The notes below the pieces were generated by a model. The model was not told the origin of the DNA and ran no database searches. It was given only the letters and a program-made list of their open reading frames with translations. Made by a program: the position numbers and the translations under genes. Source: Candidatus Leptofilum gracile (lineage in GTDB: Bacteria > Chloroflexota > Anaerolineae > Promineifilales > Promineifilaceae). Taken from it: 64,000 nt of DNA. Location: contig JADJOJ010000003.1 of NCBI GenBank assembly GCA_016713825.1, positions 186,001 through 250,000 on the forward strand, read 5' to 3'. Positions 22,987 to 31,209 of this stretch are shown here, piece by piece. Numbering within the stretch: the first letter of the stretch is position 1; each line of letters begins with the position of its first letter.

Positions 22987-25062
22987 TTATGGTTTTACGA
23001 TAATAGGCAGATAGAGATATTGCATGGTTTCAGTAACGATCTCAACTTCAACTGCGCCGATGTCGCAAACGGCCGTTCCGTCACCATCTCCATCGATAGG
23101 TCGTGAAATGCCCCTTTGGTCGGTGGCTAAACAGTTGGCATTGCTCCCCGCATCAATCGCTGGACTGTTTTCCAGCGGAGCAAAAGTATCGGTCACCCCG
23201 CCGTTATTTTGCAGTGGTCCAAGCATTGGGTCGATATCAATTTGATCCCCTATACCGACAAAACCACAATCATTCTTGTCTTCTAAACTGTAGCTTGACG
23301 CGGTAAGCGCAAGGTTGCAATTTTCTACCCCATTGCTGGCAATAATCGTATTGGTGATGGTTATCGCCGCAAAGTTTGCCTGGTAGATACCGCTTCCATT
23401 CGGCGAACTGTTTTCCGCTAATGTGACATTTGTAAACGTGACTTCGTTGGTTCCCAGGCCACCGTGCCAGATACCCCCACCTTCTGAAGATGCGGCGTTA
23501 TGGCTAACAGTTGTATTAGTTGCATTTAGTAGACCATTATTGTAAATACCTCCGCCAGTTGTGGCCGAATTATGGCTGAAGGTGGAGGTGGCAAGAACGG
23601 CCGTTGACGTTGAATCTACGAATAATCCTCCTCCTTCTGTGATGGCAGAGTTATAAGAAACTGTTGAATTGTGCATGGATGCTTGAGCTGTATTGTAAAG
23701 ACCAATTCCTGCGGCGCTATTTGCCTGATTGTTTTCTATGGTGCTGTTTGTGATGGTGAAGGCAGTGCCATCCACAAAGATACCGCCCCCTTCCGCTGCG
23801 ACATTGTCAGAGATGTTACTGTTTTCAACTGAGACTGGCTTAAGCGTGTAGATGCCGCCGCCGGTTGTATCGGCTACATTGCCCGAAATGATGCTGCTAT
23901 TTAATAATAGTTCGCCATCTTCTAGATAGATTCCTCCCCCAATACCAGCGCTGTTGCTATAGACAGTCGAATTATTAATTTCAAACACGCCGTCAGAAAT
24001 GGCGATGCCCCCACCTAGAGCAAATCCTTCGGCCGCATTATGGTGAACCATACTATTGTTGAGAATGAAAACGCCAAAATTGCTGATGCCGCCACCCGGA
24101 CTGGTCGTATTATCATTATGATGGATAGTGCTATTGGTAACTGTAATCGTGCCAAAATTAAATACGCCTCCTCCGTTTAGATATACCGTGTTGCTAAAAA
24201 TATTGACATCATCCAATGTTGCGATACCTGTTGGACTATTATGTACACCGCCACCAGCATAAGAGTAATTGTTGTGGAATGAGGTTCCATTTACAGTTAA
24301 TTTGCCTGTGTTGTAAATTGTTCCACCAGGGCCAGCAAATTCAATTGAGTTAAAGCCAAAGGTGCTATTTTTTACGGAAAGATCACCTGAATTAAAAAGC
24401 CCATGTCCACCTGGACTCCCATTGGTGAATACTTCTGTGCTGCTGATTTGCAAAGAGCCAGAATTGTAAATGGCTCCTCCGCTCCCCGAGAGAGAAGAAC
24501 CAAATGCTCGATTATTTAGAAAGACAGTATCTGTGATAAATACTGTTGCCCCTTGATGAGGGATATAAATGCCACCTCCGTTTGGCTCTGCCACGTTTGA
24601 AGATTCATCAAAAACGCCATTTTGTATGGTTAAGTTACTTATGGAGACATGGATGCTGCCTGTTGAAGTAATGTGAAAGACGCGATCATTTCCCGAACCA
24701 TTAAGGATAGTTGTCACAGCACTATCACCGTTTAGAAACAGATCATCTGTGATGTCAAGATCGCCAGTTTCCCCTAAATCTTCTTCTGCCCCCAAAATTG
24801 TTAAATTGTAGGTATTGGCTGAAAGGTTAATGGTGTCTAGGCCGCTAGAGGCATTGGCTTCCATAACGGCCGCTCGCAAAGTACACTGCCCTGCTACGGC
24901 CGTTTCACACACCCCATCTCCCGGATTTGCATCCACCGCATCAACCGTGCTGTTGACGACAAAGGTGGCGGCTGGACTGGCTTTGGTTTGTAGGGTGGTG
25001 AAAAAGAGACCAAGCAGAAGTAAGGGAAAAGCGATAGGAAGAATAAGACGTAAATGTTTCAT
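22987..25062 (-). CDS. Secreted CSLREA-domain parallel beta-helix protein
   Basis: A 691-residue exported protein. Residues 1-30 are a signal peptide (MKHLRLILPIAFPLLLLGLF, then cleavage near TKASPA). A CSLREA-type N-terminal domain is seen in DGVCETAVAGQCTLRAAVMEAN. Then comes a long series of beta-helix turns marked by GGGI/GGGV and N-S-T/NNS repeats (about 130-600), as in polymorphic outer-membrane/pectate-lyase-like repeats. The C-terminal domain has DQRGISRPIDGDGDGTAVCDIGAVE, and the protein ends in QYLYLPIIVKP, a motif seen in other secreted proteins here. The start at 25062 has GGAGGG upstream. Codon use is more A/T-rich than in neighbours. It probably acts in adhesion or at the cell surface. 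Confidence 0.85.
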   Translation of the reverse strand: MKHLRLILPIAFPLLLLGLFFTTLQTKASPAATFVVNSTVDAVDANPGDGVCETAVAGQCTLRAAVMEANASSGLDTINLSANTYNLTILGAEEDLGETGDLDITDDLFLNGDSAVTTILNGSGNDRVFHITSTGSIHVSISNLTIQNGVFDESSNVAEPNGGGIYIPHQGATVFITDTVFLNNRAFGSSLSGSGGAIYNSGSLQISSTEVFTNGSPGGHGLFNSGDLSVKNSTFGFNSIEFAGPGGTIYNTGKLTVNGTSFHNNYSYAGGGVHNSPTGIATLDDVNIFSNTVYLNGGGVFNFGTITVTNSTIHHNDNTTSPGGGISNFGVFILNNSMVHHNAAEGFALGGGIAISDGVFEINNSTVYSNSAGIGGGIYLEDGELLLNSSIISGNVADTTGGGIYTLKPVSVENSNISDNVAAEGGGIFVDGTAFTITNSTIENNQANSAAGIGLYNTAQASMHNSTVSYNSAITEGGGLFVDSTSTAVLATSTFSHNSATTGGGIYNNGLLNATNTTVSHNAASSEGGGIWHGGLGTNEVTFTNVTLAENSSPNGSGIYQANFAAITITNTIIASNGVENCNLALTASSYSLEDKNDCGFVGIGDQIDIDPMLGPLQNNGGVTDTFAPLENSPAIDAGSNANCLATDQRGISRPIDGDGDGTAVCDIGAVEVEIVTETMQYLYLPIIVKP

Positions 25063-25143
25063 TGAACCCTCCAATTTGGTTGTGATGAAAATGATTGGCA
25101 AAAACGGCCGTTACCCGCGATGGTAAAACCGGACACGGAAAAA

Positions 25144-25172
25144 AGTATAGTGACCGCGAGCCAACTTCACAA
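25144..25172 (-). promoter_or_regulatory. Putative sigma-70 promoter of the CSLREA gene
   Basis: On the minus strand TTGTGA (25167-25172), a 17-bp spacer and TATACT (25144-25149) lie about 80 bp upstream of the start codon. The -10 box is good and the -35 box matches four of six positions. Confidence 0.5.
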
Positions 25173-25301
25173 TTGACATTTATCACGTTTCAGGATCGGT
25201 TTAGGATCGATAACCTGCTACACTCATACTGGTTGACGCCAACGGCCGTTTCATTAAAATGGCTGGCAACAACCCAACGACTTGATTCTAGGAGGTGTTC
25301 T

Positions 25302-26144
25302 ATGCGTGGACCCTGGCAGCAGCGCAGCAGCGTATGGCAAGCTGATATCGCTTCCATTGTTTTGCTCATCTTGTTTGTCCTGGCCATCTTCGGCCTGGAT
25401 GCGTGGCTTCAACCCCAATTTACCCCCACAACCCTGGTTTTAACCGGCGTCATCATGGCGTTGGTGCCTGCGGCTATCTGGCTGGCGTTTTTCTACCGGC
25501 GAGACCGTCTGGAGCCGGAGCCAAAAGCGCTGGTGCTGCAAATGGTCATCCTGGGCGGGCTGCTGGCCAGCGCCGTTGGTTTGCCGCTGGTAAATGGCCT
25601 GTTTGCTGTGCCCGCCTGGCTCAGCAGCAGCCCCGCCTGGGCGCAGCTGTTGGGCGGCTTTTTGATTGTGGGCATGGCGCAGGAGTTTCTGAAATATGCG
25701 GCCGTTCGCTTTTCCGTTTATTATGCGGCTGAATTTGATGAAGCGATCGACGGCATCATTTACACAACGGCCGTTGCCATCGGTTTTGCCGTGGTGCTGA
25801 ACATCAACTTCGTCGTGAGCTCTGGCGGCGTCAATTTAGGCTCCGGGGCGATTCGCATGGTGCTAACCACGTTGGCCCAGGCCAGCTTTGCGGGCATTGT
25901 TGGCTACTTTTTGGGGCGGCTGAAGTTCGAGAAACGGCCGCTCTGGTGGATGCCCCTCGGTTTAACCATTGCCGCCGCGCTGAACAGCCTGTTTGGCTTC
26001 CTGCGTGGCAACCTCAGCCAGGGCAGCCTGGGCACGGTGAACAACTGGGTGGGGCTGGCGCTGGCCGCCGTTTTGGCCGGAGCCATCACCTGGCTGCTTT
26101 CCCGCTCCATTCAGCACGATTTGGCCGTGCACGGAGGTGACTAA
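25302..26144 (+). CDS. PrsW-family membrane protein, catalytic residues degenerate
   Basis: A 280-residue protein with about eight membrane helices that resembles PrsW intramembrane metalloproteases (compare the intact homologue at 31210-32205). The family's EExxK motif is present only as QEFLK, the E-N-x-x-Y helix is GFAVVLNINFV, and the two histidine sites (NHALFSS and HFLHN in the homologue) are replaced by residues that cannot bind metal. It is therefore probably not a protease and may be a scaffold or regulator. GGAGGT lies 5 bp before the ATG. The next two genes follow within a few bases, encoding an anchored protein and a trypsin-like lipoprotein, so a joint function in envelope quality control is plausible. 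Confidence 0.8.
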   Translation: MRGPWQQRSSVWQADIASIVLLILFVLAIFGLDAWLQPQFTPTTLVLTGVIMALVPAAIWLAFFYRRDRLEPEPKALVLQMVILGGLLASAVGLPLVNGLFAVPAWLSSSPAWAQLLGGFLIVGMAQEFLKYAAVRFSVYYAAEFDEAIDGIIYTTAVAIGFAVVLNINFVVSSGGVNLGSGAIRMVLTTLAQASFAGIVGYFLGRLKFEKRPLWWMPLGLTIAAALNSLFGFLRGNLSQGSLGTVNNWVGLALAAVLAGAITWLLSRSIQHDLAVHGGD

Positions 26145-26145
26145 C

Positions 26146-26718
26146 ATGACGCCGCTGACGGTTCTTCAAGAAAGATTTGCCCAGGAACGGCGCTCTGCCC
26201 TGCTGGTGGTGGCGCTGGTTTTGCTAAGTTTGCTGCTGGGTTGGGGGGTGAAAACGGCCGTACAAAACGCCACCCGCCCCATCGAAATTGGCAGCTTCAC
26301 CGCCGACGTCCCCGACGGCTGGCTGGTGCAGGAAGGCGCAGGTGATTTGCTCTTTGTGGTGCGCAATCCGCAGGCGCTCAACGAGCTGTACCGCGTTAGC
26401 CAATTGCCCATCGCCCCAGACCTGGCCGCGCTGGCCGAAAATCGCAACCTGGCCCGCACCCGCCTGGACGACACCTACCGCGTCCTCGCTGCCGAGCCGA
26501 TCGTTTTTGCCGGGCAAGATGGCTACAAGGTAAGCTTCGCCCGGGTCGATTTGGCTTCGCCTGGCCTGCCGCACGTCATCGAAGGGTTAGATTATTACTT
26601 TCCCGCTAGCGAGCAGGTCACCGTGCTGTCGCTGGAAGCCCAAAGCGACCATTTTGCTGAGGCCTTGCCCGGCTTCCAATCGTTTGTCCAATCCATTCGC
26701 CACAGTTCAGGAGAGTAA
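26146..26718 (+). CDS. Membrane-anchored protein of unknown function
   Basis: A 190-residue protein with one N-terminal membrane helix (about 18-37, SALLVVALVLLSLLLGWGVK) and a soluble alpha/beta domain outside (FTADVPDGWLVQEGAGDLLF ... QSFVQSIRHS). The pattern of a strand, D-x-P-x-G-W and a late helix resembles PsbP/DUF1795-type domains, but I cannot assign it firmly. GGAGGTGA lies just upstream, and the gene starts 2 bp after the stop of the PrsW-like gene and ends 3 bp before the protease gene. All three are clearly one operon. Confidence 0.7.
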   Translation: MTPLTVLQERFAQERRSALLVVALVLLSLLLGWGVKTAVQNATRPIEIGSFTADVPDGWLVQEGAGDLLFVVRNPQALNELYRVSQLPIAPDLAALAENRNLARTRLDDTYRVLAAEPIVFAGQDGYKVSFARVDLASPGLPHVIEGLDYYFPASEQVTVLSLEAQSDHFAEALPGFQSFVQSIRHSSGE

Positions 26719-26721
26719 ATC

Positions 26722-28398
26722 ATGAAACGATGCCAAAATGCGCCCCTGCAACTGCTCTTTTTACTGCTGCTGCTTTTCTCCTTCACGGCGATGGCTTGCC
26801 AGCTGGGGGCGGCGCTGGAAGCCACGCCCACGCCCCGCGCTCGCGAGGAGGCAGAGCCGGAAGCAGAGCCGGACCCAACCGAAGTACCGCCCACCGTGGC
26901 GGCCCCCACGCCAGAGCCAGAAGAGCCAGCGGTCGAGGAACCGATCGTGCCGGAAGCGGTAGTGGCTCCAATTGAACGGCTCCAGGCGGCGACGGTGCAG
27001 ATTTTTGCCAAACAGGTGGTAAACGGCCGTCTCCAAACCATCTGGACCGGCTCCGGCACCATTCTTTCGCCCGATGGCGTCATTCTCACCAACGCCCACG
27101 TGGCCGCCCCCAGCGCCCCCGGTCTGGCCACCCTCTACAACGACCCGGAACTGCTCTTTGGCGAGGAGCCAGATCAGCTGGTGGTGGCCCTCAGCGATTC
27201 GGCCGACCGCCCCCCCAGCGAAGCCTACATCGCCGAACTGGCCGCCGCCGATGGCTCGCTCGACCTGGCCGTCATCAAAATCACCGCCGATCTGGACGGC
27301 AATCCGCTGGACACCAGCACGCTCGACCTGCCTTTTGTAGAGATTGGCGACTCCAACAGCATTCGCCTGGGCGATGAGATTCGCATTTTGGGCTACCCCG
27401 GTGCCGGTGGCGAAACCATCACCTTTACGCGGGGCAACGTGGCCGGCTTCGAAAGCCAAACCCGCGTCGGCGACCGCGCCTGGATTAAAACAGATGCCAC
27501 CATCTCCCCCGGCAACTCCGGCGGGCTGGGCGTCAACGCCGCTGGGCAAATCATCGGCGTGCCCTCCTTTGGCCAAGAGGCGATCGGCGGGGCAATTAAC
27601 CGGATGCGGGCGATCAATTATGCGCTGCCCCTGCTGGAAGCGGCGGCCGCCAACGGCAGCTACGCCAGCCCCTACGTGGTCTCTGGCACCGGGCAGGAGG
27701 CGTTTACGCTCATCACCTGGGCCGATGATTTTAGCGATGCAGACCAGTGCGCCATCGGCGAGCGGAGCAGCTACCCCAGCAACACCACGCTGGCCGTCGC
27801 CATCTTCTCTTACAGCGGCCTGACGGATGGGCAGCAGGTGCTGATTGCCTGGTGGCTGGATGATGAGATTATGAGCACGTCGGTGTATGAGTGGAGCGAG
27901 GGGGCGTCGGGCGATTGCACGGCGTTTTACTTCCACAATTATGGCGATCCGATTCCCAACGGAACTTATTCGGTGGAGATTTATGCGGGGGATGGATTGG
28001 AATTTGTGGGCGTGGCGGAAACGGCCGTTGGCAGCACCACCGCCACCAATTCCAACAACACCACGACCACAACCAGCAGCGGCAGCAAAACTGGCGTCAC
28101 GGTAGAAGGTGAAATCCTCGATGCCGACAGCGGCAAACCGCTCAGCGGAGCCGTCATCTTCATCTTACAGCCTGGCACCGATCTGGACGCCTGGCTGGAA
28201 AACCCTACCGACGCCGACGTGTACACCTACGCTGAAACCGACCAAAAAGGATACTTCTTCCTGCCTCAATCGCTCCAGCGCGGCGTGGAATACCCCGGCG
28301 TGGCTGGCCTCACCGGCTACTACAACACCGATGGCTTTCTCTCCTTCACCGCAGACGACCCGGATTCGATTTATTTGACGTTGGAATTGAGTAAATAG
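26722..28398 (+). CDS. Trypsin-like (S1C/HtrA-type) serine protease lipoprotein
   Basis: A 558-residue lipoprotein protease. The signal peptide ends at a lipobox TAMAC with lipidated C26. A Pro/Glu-rich linker (30-80) leads to the protease domain (about 82-300) with catalytic H126 in LTNAHVA, D181 in LDLAVIKI and S266 in SPGNSGGLG. There is no PDZ domain. A middle beta domain (about 320-440) and a C-terminal carboxypeptidase-regulatory-like domain (about 460-540, VTVEGEILDADSGKPLSGAV) follow a Thr/Asn-rich spacer. It is the third gene of the operon with the PrsW-like protein. It likely degrades or processes proteins on the outer face of the membrane. Confidence 0.88.
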   Translation: MKRCQNAPLQLLFLLLLLFSFTAMACQLGAALEATPTPRAREEAEPEAEPDPTEVPPTVAAPTPEPEEPAVEEPIVPEAVVAPIERLQAATVQIFAKQVVNGRLQTIWTGSGTILSPDGVILTNAHVAAPSAPGLATLYNDPELLFGEEPDQLVVALSDSADRPPSEAYIAELAAADGSLDLAVIKITADLDGNPLDTSTLDLPFVEIGDSNSIRLGDEIRILGYPGAGGETITFTRGNVAGFESQTRVGDRAWIKTDATISPGNSGGLGVNAAGQIIGVPSFGQEAIGGAINRMRAINYALPLLEAAAANGSYASPYVVSGTGQEAFTLITWADDFSDADQCAIGERSSYPSNTTLAVAIFSYSGLTDGQQVLIAWWLDDEIMSTSVYEWSEGASGDCTAFYFHNYGDPIPNGTYSVEIYAGDGLEFVGVAETAVGSTTATNSNNTTTTTSSGSKTGVTVEGEILDADSGKPLSGAVIFILQPGTDLDAWLENPTDADVYTYAETDQKGYFFLPQSLQRGVEYPGVAGLTGYYNTDGFLSFTADDPDSIYLTLELSK

Positions 28399-28411
28399 TG
28401 TTCAGGTTTTT

Positions 28412-28463
28412 AGGTGTTCAAGTTTTCAGGTGTTCAAGCGAGCAAATGAAAACTTGAACACCT
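28412..28463. repeat. AGGTGTTCAAG hairpin
   Basis: Perfect 17-bp arms at 28412-28428 and 28447-28463 (AGGTGTTCAAGTTTTCA and its complement), with an extra upstream partial copy of the word. It lies 14 bp after the protease stop and could terminate that operon. Confidence 0.7.
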
Positions 28464-28543
28464 GACACTTAATCACGCTTCTGCAACCCCCTCCCCAAAC
28501 TGACGTATAATGGAACGTAACGGCAAAGTAGCAAGGAGAAATT

Positions 28544-29731
28544 ATGCGTATTATTTTGTATTTAGGTAAAGGTGGGGTAGGCAAGACAACGGTGGCGGCG
28601 GCAACGGCCGTTCGCTCCGCTGAATTAGGCTACAAAACCTTGGTGGCCAGCACCGACATCGCCCACAGTCTGGCCGATTCGCTGAATGTGCCGCTGGGGC
28701 CAATCCCGGTGGAAGTGGCCCCCAACCTGTGGGCGCAGGAAATCAGCGTCGTGGCCGACATCCACAACTATTGGGGCACGCTGCAAGATTTTGTCTCCGG
28801 CATGCTGCGCGATGGTAACAAAATTAACAACGTGGTCGCCGATGAGCTGTCGGCGTTCCCCGGCATGGATGAGATTGTGAGCCTGCTGCACATCAACAAG
28901 CAGGCCAAAGAGCGCAACTTTGACCGCGTCATCATCGACGCGGCCCCCACGGGCGAAACGATTCGCTTGCTGACGATGCCGGACACGTTTCGCTGGTACG
29001 CCGGGCATTTGAGCCGGGGACGGAGCAAGGTGGTGAATGCGTTACGGCCGTTTGCCAGCCGCTTCCTCCAAGGCCCCGCCGAAGTGCTGGAAGCGTTGGA
29101 AAAACTGGATGCCGCCACTGGCGAACTGCGCGAAACCCTCAGCAATCCCGAAATCAGCAGCTACCGTGTGGTGCTGCAACCAGAAAAGATGGTGGTGCGC
29201 GAAGCCGAGCGGGCGGTGAGCTACCTGAGTTTGTTCAACTACCCGGTGGACAGCGTGGTCATCAACCGCATCCTGCCGGAATCGGCCGACGAGGGGGCGT
29301 TTTACGCCCAGCGGCGGGAAATTCAGGCCAAATATCTGGAGATGATCGAGAACAACTTCAAGCCGCTGCCGCTGTGGCGCGCGCCGTACTACGCGCATGA
29401 GGTGGTTGGCGTGGAAGCGCTCTCCCAACTGGCCCACGACTGTTTTGGCGAGATTGATCCGTGCGGCGTATTTTACCGGGGCGCGTTGCAGGAGATTTTG
29501 GAACAGGAAGACGACCGTTACCTGATGCGCCTCCCCATGCCTTTTGTCACGGGCGGCGACGTGAAGCTGCGCAAGCGGGGCGACGAAATGTTCATCACCA
29601 TCGGCAACTTTAAGCGAGAGATGATTCTGCCGACGGTTTTGGCCAAGCGGCGCGCTGGCGGTGGCAGCCTGCAAAATGGCGTGCTGGAAATCACCTTCCT
29701 GCCGCCCGAGCCCACCCCGGAGCCTGCCTGA
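28544..29731 (+). CDS. ArsA/Get3-type ATPase
   Basis: A 395-residue soluble P-loop ATPase. The deviant Walker A KGGVGKTT lies at 9-16. The switch I sequence is STDIAHSLAD, where most ArsA/Get3 members have STDPAHS. IIDAAPTGETIRLL is the switch II region. A C-terminal alpha-crystallin-like domain (about 310-385, MPFVTGGDVKLRKRGDEMFI) is fused, as in several bacterial homologues. Family members either power arsenite export or handle tail-anchored proteins. No ars gene is nearby, so a membrane-protein targeting role seems more likely, but this is not shown. AAGGAG precedes the ATG at 7 bp, and a strong terminator follows, so it is probably monocistronic. Confidence 0.88.
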   Translation: MRIILYLGKGGVGKTTVAAATAVRSAELGYKTLVASTDIAHSLADSLNVPLGPIPVEVAPNLWAQEISVVADIHNYWGTLQDFVSGMLRDGNKINNVVADELSAFPGMDEIVSLLHINKQAKERNFDRVIIDAAPTGETIRLLTMPDTFRWYAGHLSRGRSKVVNALRPFASRFLQGPAEVLEALEKLDAATGELRETLSNPEISSYRVVLQPEKMVVREAERAVSYLSLFNYPVDSVVINRILPESADEGAFYAQRREIQAKYLEMIENNFKPLPLWRAPYYAHEVVGVEALSQLAHDCFGEIDPCGVFYRGALQEILEQEDDRYLMRLPMPFVTGGDVKLRKRGDEMFITIGNFKREMILPTVLAKRRAGGGSLQNGVLEITFLPPEPTPEPA

Positions 29732-29748
29732 TTTTTGCCACAGTTGCC

Positions 29749-29788
29749 AAGAAGTTCAACTTTTGCCAAAAGTTGAACTTCTTTTTGT
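29749..29788 (+). terminator. Rho-independent terminator
   Basis: Perfect 16-bp stem AAGAAGTTCAACTTTT (29749-29764) and AAAAGTTGAACTTCTT (29768-29783) with a GCC loop and a T-rich tail, just after the ArsA-type gene. Confidence 0.88.
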
Positions 29789-29883
29789 TTGTGTAGAGAA
29801 TGTGTACATCTCATGAGAAGCGCACCATTGGCGCAACTCACCTCTCCAGCCTCGCGTAAAGCCCCACAGAATCAACCCGATTA

Positions 29884-30076
29884 AGATTGGACCATTTTAT
29901 TTTGTCCTAAGTGGTTGGAAAAAAGTTTTCAAAATTCTTTATCAACAGATTTCGCAGATTTTGCAGATTTAGGGGGAAAAATCTGTGGAATCTGTGAAAT
30001 CTTTGATGATTATTTTTCAAAAACTTTCTGCACTTTACTTAAAACCAATCTTCAGTGGAAGAAAATGGTCCAATCT
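29884..30076. mobile_element. 193-bp MITE-like inverted-repeat element
   Basis: The ends are perfect 15-bp inverted repeats, AGATTGGACCATTTT (29884-29898) and AAAATGGTCCAATCT (30062-30076). The interior is a decayed palindrome: the two arms can be aligned along most of their length, with the centre made of CAGATTTCGCAGATTTTGC words. It fits a small non-autonomous element. No clear target duplication is visible and no transposase is near. The rest of the gap (29789-29883) shows nothing I can assign. Confidence 0.5.
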
Positions 30077-30100
30077 CCAATTGATGAAGGAGCGTGAGAA

Positions 30101-30658
30101 ATGACAAAAGAATCCGTTTTGAAGATTGAAGAATCCCGCAAGCTGCAAAATCGGCAGGCATGGCCTGCGTATGGCGTCATTGCTGTGGGGTTGGCGCTGC
30201 TGGCCAGCCAGATTTTCGGCTTTGCCCTGATTGATGTGCTGTGGCCTGGTTTTGTGCTGGCTCCTGGCTTGCTGCTGCTGTGGCCCGCCTACAACGCCAC
30301 GCCAGAGCGTCCCAGTCGGCTGAGCTTTTTGGCGGTGCCGGGAGCGATGTTCATCACCATTGCCACCCTGCTGTTTGTGATGAACCTGAGCAACCATTTT
30401 GAGGCGTGGGCGTATAGTTGGCCGCTGGTTTTTGCGGCGGTGGCCTGGGGCTTGATGTACATGCGCCGCTTTGAGCCCACGCACCGAGTGCATCACAATG
30501 GTTATAACTTCATGCGGCTCATGGTGCTGTTGGCGATGGGACTGGTGGTGTTCTTTGAAGTTATCGTGTTTGGCAGCGTGAACCCGCTGCTGCCGCTGGG
30601 CGTCATCGGTTTTGGTGTGTATCTGCTGGTGAAAGAACGGCGGAACGGTGGGCAGTAA
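30101..30658 (+). CDS. Integral membrane protein, unknown
   Basis: A 185-residue protein with about five membrane helices (roughly 22-42, 46-60, 75-95, 105-120, 143-178) after a charged, cytosolic N-terminus. Short charged loops such as ERPSRLSF and RRFEPTHRVHHNGYN separate them. It resembles bacterial small membrane proteins of the LiaF-like/DUF5668 type only in general topology. GAAGGAGCGTGAGAA precedes the ATG. The next gene, 78 bp downstream, is a DUF4342 protein. No function can be given. Confidence 0.7.
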   Translation: MTKESVLKIEESRKLQNRQAWPAYGVIAVGLALLASQIFGFALIDVLWPGFVLAPGLLLLWPAYNATPERPSRLSFLAVPGAMFITIATLLFVMNLSNHFEAWAYSWPLVFAAVAWGLMYMRRFEPTHRVHHNGYNFMRLMVLLAMGLVVFFEVIVFGSVNPLLPLGVIGFGVYLLVKERRNGGQ

Positions 30659-30694
30659 TCGGTATTCGGTAAGCAGTATTCAGTAAACAGCAGC
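30656..30694. repeat. Short TAATCGGT-word repeat
   Basis: Words such as GTAATCGGTATTCGGTAAGC and CAGTATTCAGTAAACAGC follow the stop codon. They are of the same family as 12297-12412 and 42898-42990. Confidence 0.4.
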
Positions 30695-30735
30695 GGTGGT
30701 TTTTTACCGCGCAATAAGTTATAGGAGAATTTACA

Positions 30736-31116
30736 ATGGCTAAGAAAAATGAAGAAACTGTAGAAGAAGTAGAAATGGGCGAAGAAGTTGTCATCGAAGA
30801 AGAGGATTTGGCTGGCGAAGAAGCTGGTGAATCTTGGACGCAAGAGTTTGTGGCGGCGGGTGAGGATTTGGTGAAGATGGTGAAAAGTTTGATGCATGAA
30901 ACGGCCGTTCGCCGCGTCGTCGTTAAAAATGAAGCCCGCAACATTCACCTGTCGCTGCCGCTGGCGGTTGGCTTGCCGGGCCTCGCCCTGGCCATCCTGT
31001 GGGTACCGTTTATCGCCGCCGTGGCCGTGGTGGGCGCATTGGCCATCGACTGCACCATCACCGTCGAGCGCGTGGCCGAGGAAAAAGAGCCAGAAGTCAC
31101 CCTCGCCGCTGAGTAG
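30736..31116 (+). CDS. DUF4342 domain protein
   Basis: A 126-residue protein with a very acidic N-terminus (1-35, runs of Glu), followed by a DUF4342 domain: EFVAAGEDLVKMVKSLMHE, VRRVVVKNEARNIHLSLPL, a hydrophobic hairpin and DCTITVERV. The family is small and of unknown function, and its members have one membrane-associated hairpin. GGAG lies 11 bp before the ATG. It may be co-transcribed with the preceding membrane protein. Confidence 0.85.
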   Translation: MAKKNEETVEEVEMGEEVVIEEEDLAGEEAGESWTQEFVAAGEDLVKMVKSLMHETAVRRVVVKNEARNIHLSLPLAVGLPGLALAILWVPFIAAVAVVGALAIDCTITVERVAEEKEPEVTLAAE

Positions 31117-31137
31117 GAATCGTTCCCTGACGGTTTT

Positions 31138-31202
31138 ACCGCAGAGGTCGCAGAGGGCGCAGAGTCTTAAAAAAACTCCGCGTTCTCCGTGACCTCTGCG
31201 GT
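31138..31202. repeat. CGCAGAG-word hairpin between convergent genes
   Basis: Perfect 12-bp arms ACCGCAGAGGTC (31138-31149) and GACCTCTGCGGT (31191-31202), followed by GTTTTTG-type A/T runs. It lies between the DUF4342 gene and the PrsW gene and closely resembles 6171-6227, so it is probably a bidirectional terminator. Confidence 0.7.
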
Positions 31203-31209
31203 TTTTGTT

